From NCBI GenBank assembly GCA_001464475.1, contig LNDX01000003.1:62001-126000 (forward strand): 64,000 bases of DNA. The letters run 5' to 3'. Numbering within the stretch: position 1 is the first letter of the stretch; the number at the start of each line of letters is the position of its first letter. This document shows, in pieces, positions 35,100 through 44,290 of the stretch. Under the pieces are notes generated by a model that ran no database searches, was not told the DNA's origin, and saw only the letters and a list, made by a program, of their open reading frames with translations. The stretch comes from Flavobacteriaceae bacterium Ga0077528 (lineage in GTDB: Bacteria; Bacteroidota; Bacteroidia; Flavobacteriales; Flavobacteriaceae). Position numbers and translations under genes: made by a program.

Positions 35100-35454
35100 A
35101 CTTTTTTGAATTAGTGTTCAGTGTTCAGTCGCCGTAATACTTTACTTTGCAGTAACTTTGAACGATTATTGTTTTATTTTTTTGCCACGGATTTAACGGA
35201 TTATACAGATTTACACTGATTATTATTTACCGCAAATTCGCAAATTATATTTTTTCTTTTTGAACCATTAAGCTATTAAGGTTCATTAAGATTTTGTTGT
35301 TTTTTATTTCTAAATTTTATTCAATTCGTTTGCTTTCTAGCCCTGATTGGAGCAAGTATCCTTTTTTGCAAAAAAAGATACTGCGGAAAGCAGGAAAATG
35401 GATTGCAAAAATGCCCGAGCCATTCGCTCCTGACTTCGACAAGCTCAGCCTACA
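35100..35454. other. Repeat-filled gap between paaE and paaA
   Basis: No gene is present. The gap holds a short heptamer array next to paaA (AGTGTTC, AGTGTTC, AGTCGCC at 35113-35133), a nonamer-type array near 35185-35222 (ACGGATTTA, ACGGATTAT, ACAGATTTA) and an AACCATTAAG inverted motif. The REP-like element described separately is at 35336-35452. No clear -7 box facing paaA was found. Confidence 0.65.
35336..35452. repeat. REP-like dispersed palindromic element, copy 2
   Basis: Flanks TAGCCCTGATTGGAG and CGGAAAGCAGGA are as in copy 1. The inner stem is AGTATC...GATACT here instead of TCCCGA...TCGGGA. The 3' 44 bases are identical to copy 1 and run up to the paaE stop codon. Confidence 0.8.
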
Positions 35455-36528
35455 TTACACGCCAAAATCGACTACTACTTTGTCGGTTGTTGGAACGGCT
35501 TGACAGCTCAAAACCAATCCTTTGGCGACTTCGTGTGCGTCTAGTGCGTAATTGACTTTCATTTCTACTTCTCCTTCTAAAACTTTGCATTTGCAGGTGC
35601 TGCATACACCGCCTTTGCAGGCAAATGGTAAATCGGCTCCAGCGGCTAATGCTCCATCGAGAATGTTGTCGTAGGCTTCGTCCATCACGAAATGGAATTC
35701 TTTTCCGCCGTCGATGATGGTGATATCGGTTCCGTTTACTTTATTTTCTACTATTCTTTGAATACGTTTTTTGTCTTCTTCGGAAATTCCGGAAGTGAAC
35801 AACTCGTAATGTATTTTATTGCTATCTAATCCCGCAGCTGTTAATTCGTCGCGTAATAGGAAAATCATATCTTCTGGTCCGCAGATGAAACAATCGTCGG
35901 TTGCAGGAATGTCGATTATTTTTTTGGTTAAAACTTGGATTTTTTCTTTTGTAAATCTTCCATTAAACAATTCGGATGCACGATGCTCTTTGGTTAGGAA
36001 ATGAAAAATTTCGAAACGATTGAAATACAAGTTTTTAAGCTGTTCAATTTCTTCTTTAAAGATAATGGATTTTACGGAACGATTTAAATAAAATAATTTA
36101 AATGTGCTGTTTGGCTCAGATTTTAAATGTGTTTTTATGATAGACAGAATTGGCGTGATGCCGCTTCCTGCTGCGAATGCTATGTAATTTTTGGCTTTTT
36201 CGGTATCGATTTCTACATTAAACTTTCCGCTTGGTGGCATTATTTCTAGCACGTCACCACTTTTTAGGGTTTCGTTTACGTAGGTTGAGAACAATCCGCC
36301 ATTGATTTTTTTAACGGCTACTTTCCATTTATTTTCAAGAGGTGAAGAACATAAAGAATATGAACGACGCACATCTTCACCTTCAATTATTGCTTTTAGG
36401 GTAAGATGTTGTCCTGGTTTGTATTGAAATTCTTGCTTTAATTCTTGTGGAATTTCAAAAGAAAGTACAGAACAATCTTTGGTTTCCTTGTAAATATCGG
36501 CAATTTTTATGCTGTGAAATTTTGACAT
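35455..36528 (-). CDS. paaE: Phenylacetyl-CoA epoxidase reductase PaaE
   Basis: A 357-residue reductase that passes electrons from NADPH to the PaaA di-iron centre. The N-terminal ferredoxin-reductase part has RSYSLCSSP (FAD binding) and AAGSGITPILSIIKT with CGPEDM (nucleotide binding). The C-terminal plant-type 2Fe-2S domain has CKGGVCSTCKCKVLEG and LSCQAVPTTD. I use the ATG at 36528; the longer frame to 36555 would run into the palindromic operator at 36547-36564. It is the first structural gene after the TetR regulator. Confidence 0.94.
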   Translation of the reverse strand: MSKFHSIKIADIYKETKDCSVLSFEIPQELKQEFQYKPGQHLTLKAIIEGEDVRRSYSLCSSPLENKWKVAVKKINGGLFSTYVNETLKSGDVLEIMPPSGKFNVEIDTEKAKNYIAFAAGSGITPILSIIKTHLKSEPNSTFKLFYLNRSVKSIIFKEEIEQLKNLYFNRFEIFHFLTKEHRASELFNGRFTKEKIQVLTKKIIDIPATDDCFICGPEDMIFLLRDELTAAGLDSNKIHYELFTSGISEEDKKRIQRIVENKVNGTDITIIDGGKEFHFVMDEAYDNILDGALAAGADLPFACKGGVCSTCKCKVLEGEVEMKVNYALDAHEVAKGLVLSCQAVPTTDKVVVDFGV

Positions 36529-36546
36529 AACCACTGAATAATTTTT

Positions 36547-36579
36547 AACTAACACTTGTTAGTTTGTTATGCAAATTTA
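36547..36579 (-). promoter_or_regulatory. paaE promoter with TetR-type operator
   Basis: A -7 box TAAATTTG (minus strand, 36572-36579) is followed directly by the perfect palindrome AACTAACA-CT-TGTTAGTT (36547-36564). The palindrome covers the expected transcription start and ends 19 bp before the paaE ATG. Its core TAACACTTGTTA matches 10 of 12 bases of a second palindrome at 37316-37327. Repression by the TetR protein encoded upstream is inference. Confidence 0.7.
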
Positions 36580-36650
36580 GTGAAAATTTTAATATGTTAC
36601 GAAAACGTTGTAATTTTTATTTAATCGTTAACAATTGTTTTGGAACACCG

Positions 36651-36672
36651 ACCTGTCTACCGACAGGCAGGT
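36651..36672. repeat. Nested palindrome with CCTGTC-TACC-GACAGG hairpin
   Basis: A perfect 6-bp stem with tetraloop, enclosed by a further ACCTG/CAGGT pair, lies between the TetR gene and the paaE promoter. It resembles a dispersed Bacteroidota repeat and could also attenuate read-through, though no T-run follows. Confidence 0.6.
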
Positions 36673-36712
36673 TGGAGAAATCTAAAAAAATGAAAGATTC
36701 TAATAACTGAGT

Positions 36713-37282
36713 TTATATTATTCCGTTAAGCAATACTTTTTTCATATTACTTTTTAGAATTTTTTCGTTTAGGCTTTTTGTTTTGTCGTACCAAATGTAT
36801 AAAGTTCGCAAAGTGGAAAGTGTTGAGAAAATGATGACTTCTATGTTAAGATTTACTATTTCGTTCTTAAGAATCCCATTTTTTACAATATTTCGGAAAC
36901 TTTGTTCGTAGTCATTTCGCATTTTGATAAAATACTTCAAATCGTTGTCTTCTAGATGCATCCAATCGTTGTTTAGGCAAGCTAATGCATCTGGATTTCG
37001 CAAAGTAATATCGATATGCAAATCTATTACTCGTTCTATTTTATGTATGGATGAAATTTCGGAAGCTACTATTTCGTTCATTACGTTTGTAAATTCTTCG
37101 GCTATTTCAATTATGATTAAAACTAGAATTTCTTGCTTAGACTTGATGTGATTATACAAACTTGCGGCTTTGATGTCCATAGCTTGAGCGATGTCGCGCA
37201 TAGTTACGGCACTATATCCCTTTTCTTTAAAAAGTTTTGCGGATACATTTACAATTTCGGTTTTGCGGTCGGTAATCTTCAT
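36713..37282 (-). CDS. TetR family transcriptional regulator, probable phenylacetate repressor
   Basis: A 189-residue TetR protein. The helix-turn-helix is in AVTMRDIAQAMDIKAASLYNHIKSKQEIL (about 22-50). The C-terminal ligand domain resembles PaaR-like regulators that release DNA on binding phenylacetyl-CoA, but the ligand is inferred from location only. The start is the ATG at 37282; the frame upstream has only a TTG. It is the first gene of the minus-strand paa run. A TATATTTG box lies only 7 bases upstream, which would make the mRNA nearly leaderless. Confidence 0.88.
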   Translation of the reverse strand: MKITDRKTEIVNVSAKLFKEKGYSAVTMRDIAQAMDIKAASLYNHIKSKQEILVLIIIEIAEEFTNVMNEIVASEISSIHKIERVIDLHIDITLRNPDALACLNNDWMHLEDNDLKYFIKMRNDYEQSFRNIVKNGILKNEIVNLNIEVIIFSTLSTLRTLYIWYDKTKSLNEKILKSNMKKVLLNGII

Positions 37283-37313
37283 CGATGTCAAATATATAGA
37301 ATATTTTTAGTTG

Positions 37314-37329
37314 GGTAACTTTTGTTACA
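37314..37329. promoter_or_regulatory. Second TetR-type palindrome in the regulator/rhodanese divergent promoter
   Basis: GTAAC-TTTT-GTTAC is palindromic. Its core TAACTTTTGTTA shares 10 of 12 bases with the paaE operator. It lies about 17 bp upstream of the regulator's -7 box, overlapping the -33 region, and could give autoregulation. On the other strand a TAATTTTG box for the rhodanese gene lies at 37351-37358. Confidence 0.5.
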
Positions 37330-37400
37330 ACTTTGTAAGATGTATACCATTAATTTTGCTGTAGAAATCTGAAATAGAAAATAAATTAAAAATATAAAAC

Positions 37401-37709
37401 ATGGGATTATTAAGTATGTTAGGTTTAGGTGGAAAATCGGAGAGCGTAAAAGAATACATGGACAAAGGAGCTGTTATTATTGATGTAAGAACAGTTGGTG
37501 AGTTTAGAGAAGGTCATATTAAGAACTCTAAGAATATTCCATTAGACAACATTTTTTCAAAAGTTAATGAAATTAAAAGGTTAGAAAAACCTGTAATTGT
37601 ATGTTGCAGAAGCGGAATGAGAAGTGCTCAAGCCGCATCGATTTTGAAAAACAGTGGTATTGATGTGATGAATGGTGGTGGATGGCAAAGTTTGAAAAAT
37701 AAATTATAG
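37401..37709 (+). CDS. Rhodanese-like domain protein
   Basis: A 102-residue single-domain rhodanese. The active-site loop is VCCRSGMRSAQAAS, with the sulfur-carrying Cys being the second of the pair. DVRTVGEFREGHIKNSKNIPLDNI is the usual N-terminal block and MNGGGWQSLK closes the domain. It probably transfers sulfane sulfur in the cytoplasm; the acceptor is unknown. It is transcribed away from the paa cluster and ends at a shared bidirectional terminator. Confidence 0.9.
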   Translation: MGLLSMLGLGGKSESVKEYMDKGAVIIDVRTVGEFREGHIKNSKNIPLDNIFSKVNEIKRLEKPVIVCCRSGMRSAQAASILKNSGIDVMNGGGWQSLKNKL

Positions 37710-37740
37710 TTTATTGATTAAATAGTTATTGGTTTTTGTA

Positions 37741-37771
37741 AAAAAGGCTCTGAAATTCAGAGTCTTTTTTT
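37741..37771. terminator. Bidirectional terminator between rhodanese and MORN/zinc-finger genes
   Basis: AAAAAGGCTCTG...CAGAGTCTTTTTTT forms a stem of about 12 bp (one G-T pair) with a 5-base loop, with A- and T-runs on both sides. Confidence 0.85.
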
Positions 37772-39491
37772 ATTTTTTTACAAAACCTTTTCCGTCGCAT
37801 TTGGAGCAACCCATTACGGTATATTGACCTGTTCCTGCACAATGACTGCATTTAGCCAAACCACCTGTGTTACCGGTATGTCTATCGTAAGTAACCATAT
37901 CTTTTCGGTATCCAGCGCCTTTACACATTGGACATTGGGTTTTAATTACACCTAAACCATTGCATTGATTGCATTGGTATTCGTTTTGGAGTTTAGTATT
38001 AGCAGCTTCCTGGGCTATTCGTTCTTGCTCTTTTTGTTGCTGATATGCAGCTAAATTTCTTAGGGAAACAGGATGTTCAAAACTAAAATCTGGAAAATCA
38101 GAACGATTTACAAAATAGACACGTTGACAATCTTCCTCTCCATTTTTTCTCACGAAACAACAATGTGATGAATACCCATCTTTCCAATCTGTAGCGGACA
38201 CTTTACAACCTTCATAACCCCAATGATTATTATCGGTAATATAGACGGTTCCAGTACCTTCCATCTGTCCATATTGATTAAACTCACCTTCATAGTATCG
38301 GCTGTACATACGTTTTTCTGTACGAGGAAAAGTTTGTTTACCAATGTACTTACCTTCTTTAAAACCCTTAACTTCTATTAATTTTTCATCAACAGTAAGG
38401 TTTCCGTTTTGAGGTAATCCGTTTTGGAATTCACCTGTAAATACAATTTTCTTATCAAGATATGCTTTTGCGCATTTTCCATGAAATTTATAGTTTTTTA
38501 TTGGACCAATAATGGTGTACTTATTTTTATTTATGTCTTCATCATTCATTACAAAGTCGTCAATTGGCTTTCCGTTTGCAAAATTTCCAACCATTTCAAA
38601 ACCGAAACCTGTGTCTGGATTTTTAGCAACATAAATAGTAGCTTCGCCGTTTTGACAATCGCCTTTAACGCAAAAAGTGTAAGGTGCTAAATAAGTTATA
38701 GGTTGAACTAATTTTTCCAAATAAAATTTGCCCCACTTAATAGTATTTGATTCGTCTTTGTAGGGAACATAACCCGTTATCCCATCCATATTAAATATGG
38801 CAATAAAAGCACCTTTGTCATTTTGAATTTCCCATTTTTGTATTGGTCTGTTTTTGGACAATTCGCCTTTGTAAAAAAAACCATCTTTGGTGAAGTATTC
38901 AGTATAACCATCCAAACTTTTGTCTGGATTTAGAAGTGAAACAATTTTTGTTCCATCTGGCTTTTCAAAATAGAACTTTGTCTTGCCTTCGTAACCATGC
39001 ATTTTCAGTGTTGTTCCATCTTTGAATTTATACAATTGATTGATTGATTTTCCAGTAAAATTACAGCAGCCATTTCGGTTAGCGGAAGTTATTTCGAGAC
39101 TATCTCCATTGCCAAAAACATATTGACCTTCAATAGGGTTTCCTTCATAAAAATGTCCTTTATAAGTATCTCCGTTGGAAAAACTCATCTCGCCAAAATT
39201 AATGGAAACCGTGTTTTCATGTCCGCCATAATTGCTACTTACCCTTCCTTTGAAAACACTTTTATCTTTAAAATTTAATATAAAAGTGTCTGTGTATTGA
39301 TCTCCTTTTAATTTGCTTTTTTTTATATACAATTCTTTTTCAGGAACGAATTGAATTTTAGGGATTTCAATCGGTAATTTCAATTGAAATAATTCAGGAA
39401 AAAGTTCTTTAGTAACTACAGTGGTTGCTGTATTTTGTCCGAAACCAATCAATGAAAAAAGAAAAAAAACAGCAATGAGTGAACTTTTCAT
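37770..39491 (-). CDS. Secreted MORN-repeat protein with DnaJ-type CxxCxGxG zinc-finger tail
   Basis: A 573-residue protein with a signal peptide (MKSSLIAVFFLFSLIGFGQ). Much of residues 60-460 consists of MORN-like strands (FSNGDTYKGHFYEGNPIEGQYVFGNGDSLE; YYEGEFNQYGQMEGTGTVYI). After a coiled-coil-like Gln/Glu stretch (AAYQQQKEQERIAQEAANTK) the C-terminus holds four CxxC knuckles (CNQCNGLG, CPMCKGAG, CSHCAGTG, CSKCDGKG). This is the layout of the DnaJ cysteine-rich domain, without a J domain. A structural zinc or redox role is possible; function is unknown. It is the first of five genes with the ATACG-N8-CGTAT promoter. Confidence 0.8.
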   Translation of the reverse strand: MKSSLIAVFFLFSLIGFGQNTATTVVTKELFPELFQLKLPIEIPKIQFVPEKELYIKKSKLKGDQYTDTFILNFKDKSVFKGRVSSNYGGHENTVSINFGEMSFSNGDTYKGHFYEGNPIEGQYVFGNGDSLEITSANRNGCCNFTGKSINQLYKFKDGTTLKMHGYEGKTKFYFEKPDGTKIVSLLNPDKSLDGYTEYFTKDGFFYKGELSKNRPIQKWEIQNDKGAFIAIFNMDGITGYVPYKDESNTIKWGKFYLEKLVQPITYLAPYTFCVKGDCQNGEATIYVAKNPDTGFGFEMVGNFANGKPIDDFVMNDEDINKNKYTIIGPIKNYKFHGKCAKAYLDKKIVFTGEFQNGLPQNGNLTVDEKLIEVKGFKEGKYIGKQTFPRTEKRMYSRYYEGEFNQYGQMEGTGTVYITDNNHWGYEGCKVSATDWKDGYSSHCCFVRKNGEEDCQRVYFVNRSDFPDFSFEHPVSLRNLAAYQQQKEQERIAQEAANTKLQNEYQCNQCNGLGVIKTQCPMCKGAGYRKDMVTYDRHTGNTGGLAKCSHCAGTGQYTVMGCSKCDGKGFVKK

Positions 39492-39516
39492 CTTAAAAAA
39501 TTTAAAAATTGATACA

Positions 39517-39564
39517 CAAATTTATCATCAGAACAAAGTTAAAAAAATACGTAAAATTTCGTAT
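39517..39564 (-). promoter_or_regulatory. NarL-type regulon promoter A (MORN/zinc-finger gene)
   Basis: The palindrome ATACG-N8-CGTAT (39547-39564) lies exactly 22 bp from a TAAATTTG -7 box (39517-39524 on the minus strand). The ATG at 39491 is 56 bp from the near edge of the palindrome. No TTG-type -33 box is present at the normal distance, consistent with activator dependence. Confidence 0.75.
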
Positions 39565-39567
39565 ATT

Positions 39568-39600
39568 AAAAAACCATCCCGAATTAACGAGATGGTTTCA
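39568..39600 (-). terminator. Terminator after the Ig-repeat T9SS gene
   Basis: AAACCATC...GATGGTTT with an inner CG/CG pair forms a hairpin 28 bases after the stop at 39628, with a T-run on the minus strand. Confidence 0.7.
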
Positions 39601-39627
39601 AAAAAACTAAACTATAAAAACTACTTA

Positions 39628-42600
39628 CTACTTTTTAATTACTTTAAAGATTTTAACCTTTTCATCAACTAAAACTCTAACAATATAAGAACCCGAAGAA
39701 TATCTTGACATATCTATTGTTGTTTCATTTTCGTTTACCGATTTTGAAAAGACAATCTGACCAAGTATATTCACAACTTCTAAATTTGTCATCATTTCTG
39801 TTGAAGAAATAGTCACAATATCAACAACTGGATTTGGATACAATTTGATAACATTTGCTACAAATTCCTCAGTTCCTAAACATCCACCTAACGTCATTGT
39901 AACTGCCAATCTTGTAGGACTTTCACAACTTGTAATTGTTTGAGAAGCATAGTATGTTGTTCCTGAAACTAAAGGCGTTCCTACTGGAATTATATTTCCG
40001 CTTGACGGTGCATCATACCAAATTATGTTTGAACCTGTGACAGATATTAATCCGACAGTTTCTCCTGCGCAAAACGTTTGATTTGCAAATCCTGTTGGTG
40101 CAGCTGTTGGATTTATTGAAGCAGTTACTGCAACTCTAGCAGAAGTACAAGAACCATTTGTTGCTTCAACATAATAAGTTGTAGAAACTGAAATACTAGG
40201 TGTTGTAAAACTAGTTCCAGAACCTAACAAAGTTCCTCCAGATGGTGCATCATACCAACTTAGAGTTCCAACATTTGAAGTTGCATTTATTGTTAAACTA
40301 CCTGCATCACATCTACTCGCTGGAGTTGTTGAAGTGATTGTTGCTACTGCAAATACAGTTGCATTAACAGCAGTTCTAGCTGAATTACAACCTCCATTAA
40401 CAACCTCAACGTAATAAATTGTTGTTGTTCCTAAAACAGGAGTTGTAAAAGTTCCACCTGTGGCAACTAAAGTTCCACCTGTTGGAGTGTTGTACCAATT
40501 AATAGTTCCGATACTTGCTGTTGCTTGTAATGTTACACTTCCATCACCACATCTACTAGCTGGAGTTGTTGAAGTTATAACTGGAATTGCATTAATTGTT
40601 GCCGTTATTGCCGTTCTAGATGCTGAAATACAAGTTCCATTTGCAGCTTCAACATAATAAGATGTTGTAGAAGACAAACTTGGTGTTGTAAAACTTGTTC
40701 CTGTTGCAACTAAATTTCCTCCAACTGGAGCATCATACCAATTTACGGTACCAGATGAAAAAGTTGCCGATAAAGTAACCGAACCATTTCCGCAACGTGA
40801 AGCTGGTATTGCTGATGTATTTGTTGGCCTATTGGTTACTGTAACTTCAACTGGAGTTCTTACTGATGAACAACTTCCATCAGTTGCTTGAGCATAAAAA
40901 GTTGTTGTTGCACTCAAACTTGAAAGTGAATAATTACTTCCTGTTGCAAGCAAAATTCCACCAGTTGGTATATTATACCAGTTAATTGTTCCTGAACTAG
41001 CCGTTGCAGAAATAGTAAATGAATCGTTACTACAAATGCTCGCTGGAGTTGTTGAAGTAATAGTTGGGCTAACATTTACTGTTGCCACAACTGATGATCT
41101 TGTAGATATACAAGAACCATTTACTGCCTCTACATAATAAATTGTAGTTGTTGAAATACTTGGAGTTACAAAACTTGTTCCTGTTCCTAAAAGTGTTCCA
41201 CCTGTTGGTAAGTCATACCAATTTAACGTTCCAGCATTTGCGGATGCAAAAAGAGTAACACTACCTGAATCGCATCTACTTCCCGGTGTTGTAGATGTTA
41301 TACTCGGAGTAACGTTAATTGTTGCAGTTACCGGTGTTCTTGATGTTGTACAAGTTGCCAAAACTGCTTCAACATAATAAGTTGTAGTTGATGATATACT
41401 AGGAGTTGTAAAACTTGTTCCTGTTCCCACTAAATTTCCTCCAGTTGGTGCGTCATACCAATTTAAAGTTCCACTAGAAGCTGTTGCTTGTAATGTTACC
41501 GTTCCAGCATCACATCTACTCGCTGGAGTTGTTGATGTTATTGTTGGTGTAGTATTTACCGTTACAACTACAGCTGTTCTTGCTGAAGTACAACCATTTA
41601 AAGTTGTTTCAACATAATAAGTTGTTGTTGCATTAACATTTGGAGAAAAACTAGTTCCTGAAGCAAGTAAAGTTCCTGCTGTTGGAGCATCATACCACCA
41701 AATTGTTCCTGCGCTTGCTGTTGCAGAAATTGTAACAGAACCTGAACCACAACGTGTTGCTGGTGTTGTTGATGTTATTGTTGGCGTAGTATTTACTGTT
41801 GCCACAACTGCGCTTCTTGACGAAGAACATACTCCATTTAATGATTCAACATAATAAGTTGTAGTTGAAGTCAAACTTGGAGTTGTAAAACTTGTTCCAG
41901 TTCCAACTAAAGTTCCACCTGTTGCTGCATTGTACCAATTTAAAGTTCCAACATTTGTTGAAGCTTGTAAAGTTACAGTTCCTGAATCACATCTACTCGC
42001 TGGAATTGTTGAAGTAATAACTGGATAAGCATAAACTATTATTTGGTCTGTTGCAACTACAGTATTTGTTCCGTTGTAATTTGCTGCCATTAAAGTTACA
42101 TCATAAACACCTGGCGTATTATATGTAATTACAGGGTTTTGATCTGTTGACGTAGCTGGAGTTCCTCCTTCAAATGTCCATGTCCAAGCTGATGGAATAT
42201 TGGTTGAAGTATCTGTAAATGTCACTGTTTGACCTACACAAATTTGGGTAACTGAAGCTGTAAAACTTGCTACTGGTGGTTCTGTTGGGCAAATTGGAGC
42301 CGTTTTATCTAATGTAAAACCATCTCCATCACCACCAAAGTAAGCATAAAACTGAGGTGGAAATGCGCAAACATTTGCCTCAAAAGTTTCTACGGCTGCA
42401 CCATCATTATTTCCTCCCATATAGGCAAAGAAAGAAGGCGGAATACCACAGACAGTAGCACTTAGCTCTTCTGTAGCTGCACCATCAGCCGTTCCTCCCA
42501 TATAGGCAAACTGAAACGGTGCTGTTCCACAGGTTGTTGTACTTAACTCTTCGACACTTGAACCATCGTTGTTTCCTCCAAAATAGGCATAAAAATGCGC

Positions 42601-42738
42601 TGGAGTTGAACAACTTGTTGCACTTAATTGATTTAATGTAGCTCCATCTGAAGCTCCACCATTATATTGAGCAAATGCGGTAAATTGTGTCAAAATAAAT
42701 GTTAAGCAAACAACTAAATATATTTTTGTTGTTTTCAT
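39628..42738 (-). CDS. T9SS type A sorting domain protein with PKD domain and tandem Ig-like repeats
   Basis: A 1036-residue secreted protein. The signal peptide ends FTAFAQ. Five copies of a roughly 29-residue unit follow ([12 protein letters not shown]...[12 protein letters not shown]), then a PKD domain (about 150-235: [26 protein letters not shown]). Eight copies of an Ig-like domain of about 82 residues come next, each opening [13 protein letters not shown] and holding NWYDAPTGG and TTTYYVEA, with a divergent ninth. A type A sorting domain ([14 protein letters not shown]...[19 protein letters not shown]) ends the chain. It is probably a surface-exposed stalk or adhesin. It lacks the ATACG-N8-CGTAT element found before its neighbours. 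Confidence 0.92.
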   Translation of the reverse strand: MKTTKIYLVVCLTFILTQFTAFAQYNGGASDGATLNQLSATSCSTPAHFYAYFGGNNDGSSVEELSTTTCGTAPFQFAYMGGTADGAATEELSATVCGIPPSFFAYMGGNNDGAAVETFEANVCAFPPQFYAYFGGDGDGFTLDKTAPICPTEPPVASFTASVTQICVGQTVTFTDTSTNIPSAWTWTFEGGTPATSTDQNPVITYNTPGVYDVTLMAANYNGTNTVVATDQIIVYAYPVITSTIPASRCDSGTVTLQASTNVGTLNWYNAATGGTLVGTGTSFTTPSLTSTTTYYVESLNGVCSSSRSAVVATVNTTPTITSTTPATRCGSGSVTISATASAGTIWWYDAPTAGTLLASGTSFSPNVNATTTYYVETTLNGCTSARTAVVVTVNTTPTITSTTPASRCDAGTVTLQATASSGTLNWYDAPTGGNLVGTGTSFTTPSISSTTTYYVEAVLATCTTSRTPVTATINVTPSITSTTPGSRCDSGSVTLFASANAGTLNWYDLPTGGTLLGTGTSFVTPSISTTTIYYVEAVNGSCISTRSSVVATVNVSPTITSTTPASICSNDSFTISATASSGTINWYNIPTGGILLATGSNYSLSSLSATTTFYAQATDGSCSSVRTPVEVTVTNRPTNTSAIPASRCGNGSVTLSATFSSGTVNWYDAPVGGNLVATGTSFTTPSLSSTTSYYVEAANGTCISASRTAITATINAIPVITSTTPASRCGDGSVTLQATASIGTINWYNTPTGGTLVATGGTFTTPVLGTTTIYYVEVVNGGCNSARTAVNATVFAVATITSTTPASRCDAGSLTINATSNVGTLSWYDAPSGGTLLGSGTSFTTPSISVSTTYYVEATNGSCTSARVAVTASINPTAAPTGFANQTFCAGETVGLISVTGSNIIWYDAPSSGNIIPVGTPLVSGTTYYASQTITSCESPTRLAVTMTLGGCLGTEEFVANVIKLYPNPVVDIVTISSTEMMTNLEVVNILGQIVFSKSVNENETTIDMSRYSSGSYIVRVLVDEKVKIFKVIKK

Positions 42739-42812
42739 CTAATTTGATTTTTTAAATTATTATAATTCATTGTATTACAAGCAAGAAGTTACTTGCAAAT
42801 CAAATTGGATTA

Positions 42813-44264
42813 CTATCTTACACCTCTTCCTCCATAAGTGTAATTTCTTGCTGCATCAGTTGAACCAGCAACTGTTCTATCTGATGTTCTAGCATATGAA
42901 GCAGGATTTACGTAATCTCCACCTCTTTGACCAACTCCTGTAGCTGTAGAAATTGATGGCCAAGTAGCTTGGTTTGCATTTCCTATTGCTGTTAAAGTTC
43001 CGTCACCTAAAGTTCCATTAAAGGCAACTCCTGATGCATTTGCTACAGTAATCGTTCTTTCAACAACATTTCCACCCATTTCCATAGCTCCATAATAAGA
43101 AGCTCCAGCTGAAGATCTACCTGATGTAGCAGTTGCAAAAACACCAACTTTTAATGGTCCGTAAGCTGGATTTGATGTACCAATTGCTACAGCACATCTA
43201 CCATTTACTACAGCGTTGGCTGCTTCAGTTGGCTGTAATGGATTTACAACTGTAGTGCTGTAAAATGCATTAATTGTAGTATCACCCCAAGGATATTCTC
43301 CTGCAACTCTTGGCATTGTTCCACGACATACTTTTTCAAATTCTAATTCAGTCATTGGTCTTAAAGCTGCCCAATCTAAATAAGCTGCTAAATCTGCCCA
43401 TGATAAATTATTCATAGCTCCACTTTGTCCATCATTCACATTGTTGAAAACTCCATTAGTTGCATCGCATCCAAAAACAGCAGGTATTGCCGCATTATTC
43501 CCAGGTGTTTCAATAACAATACCATTTCTATAGTAATTTGCCCCAAAAGTCACATAAGTTCCTGAAGCAGATGTTGGATCAGTAGTTATTCTTGTTTGTT
43601 GTTGTGCAAAAGTTAATGAGTTTAAAAATTCAACATATTGTAATTGAGAAATTTCGTATTTCATACAATAAAATGAATTGTATCCCATTGGGAAAGTAGC
43701 TGGTACAGTTGGTCCTCCACCACCTATTGATGCAGATGTTATTCCACTTGATTGAGAAGTTGCTGTCACATTTATGCTATTGAAGGTTGAAGCACTTGTA
43801 GCATCACCAATTTCAAAATTTCCTTGAGGAACATTTACCATTTCAATTCCGAAAACTTTGAAATTATATGGTCCAGCACCAAGACCTGTCATTCTTAATG
43901 TAATTGATGTTGCCGAAATATTTCCGCCACCAAGAGCACTTCTTCTGATAAAAACACCTCTACCATCTGCAACTGGGTCTACTTGTAATGGAGAAGCAGC
44001 AGAATGATCTCCAGCTACTGTACTTAAACTAGTGTGTGCCCATAAACGTGTGTTACAATCTTGAAATTTTACGAATATCCAAACGGCATCCCAATTAGCA
44101 GGAGCAACATTGGCATTCCAACTGTTTTCCCAAGAAATATTGAAAGTAATATCGTTTCCAGAAACAGATGTTCCTGTAATTTCTACGTTATTTGCATTTG
44201 TATTAATTGCAAATAATAAAAATAGTGCCGAAGCAATTTTTGAAAAATAATTTTTTGATTTCAT
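42813..44264 (-). CDS. Secreted SUMF1/FGE-sulfatase domain protein, likely non-catalytic
   Basis: A 483-residue protein with a signal peptide (ASALFLLFAINTNA). An N-terminal beta-domain of about 150 residues precedes a formylglycine-generating-enzyme fold (about 190-483) with YNSFYCMKYEISQLQYVEFLN, MTELEFEKVCRG, AGEYPWGD, YGAMEMGGNVVER and a closing RGGDYVNPASYARTSDR...GGRGVR. The catalytic cysteines of true FGE, expected near the RGG motif, are absent, so a binding or structural role is more likely than sulfatase activation. There is no sorting domain. Promoter B of the putative NarL-type regulon lies upstream, next to a decayed regulator fragment. Confidence 0.88.
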   Translation of the reverse strand: MKSKNYFSKIASALFLLFAINTNANNVEITGTSVSGNDITFNISWENSWNANVAPANWDAVWIFVKFQDCNTRLWAHTSLSTVAGDHSAASPLQVDPVADGRGVFIRRSALGGGNISATSITLRMTGLGAGPYNFKVFGIEMVNVPQGNFEIGDATSASTFNSINVTATSQSSGITSASIGGGGPTVPATFPMGYNSFYCMKYEISQLQYVEFLNSLTFAQQQTRITTDPTSASGTYVTFGANYYRNGIVIETPGNNAAIPAVFGCDATNGVFNNVNDGQSGAMNNLSWADLAAYLDWAALRPMTELEFEKVCRGTMPRVAGEYPWGDTTINAFYSTTVVNPLQPTEAANAVVNGRCAVAIGTSNPAYGPLKVGVFATATSGRSSAGASYYGAMEMGGNVVERTITVANASGVAFNGTLGDGTLTAIGNANQATWPSISTATGVGQRGGDYVNPASYARTSDRTVAGSTDAARNYTYGGRGVR

Positions 44265-44290
44265 CGTATTGATTGTTAAAAGTTATAGGA

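Noticed and set aside
35294..35503. 69-codon plus-strand frame between paaE and paaA
   Set aside because: It covers the dispersed REP-like element and runs into the paaE gene on the other strand; the sequence is explained by the repeat.
36529..36555. Longer paaE start at 36555
   Set aside because: It would begin inside the perfect operator palindrome, and the family-like N-terminus MSKFHSIKI starts at 36528.
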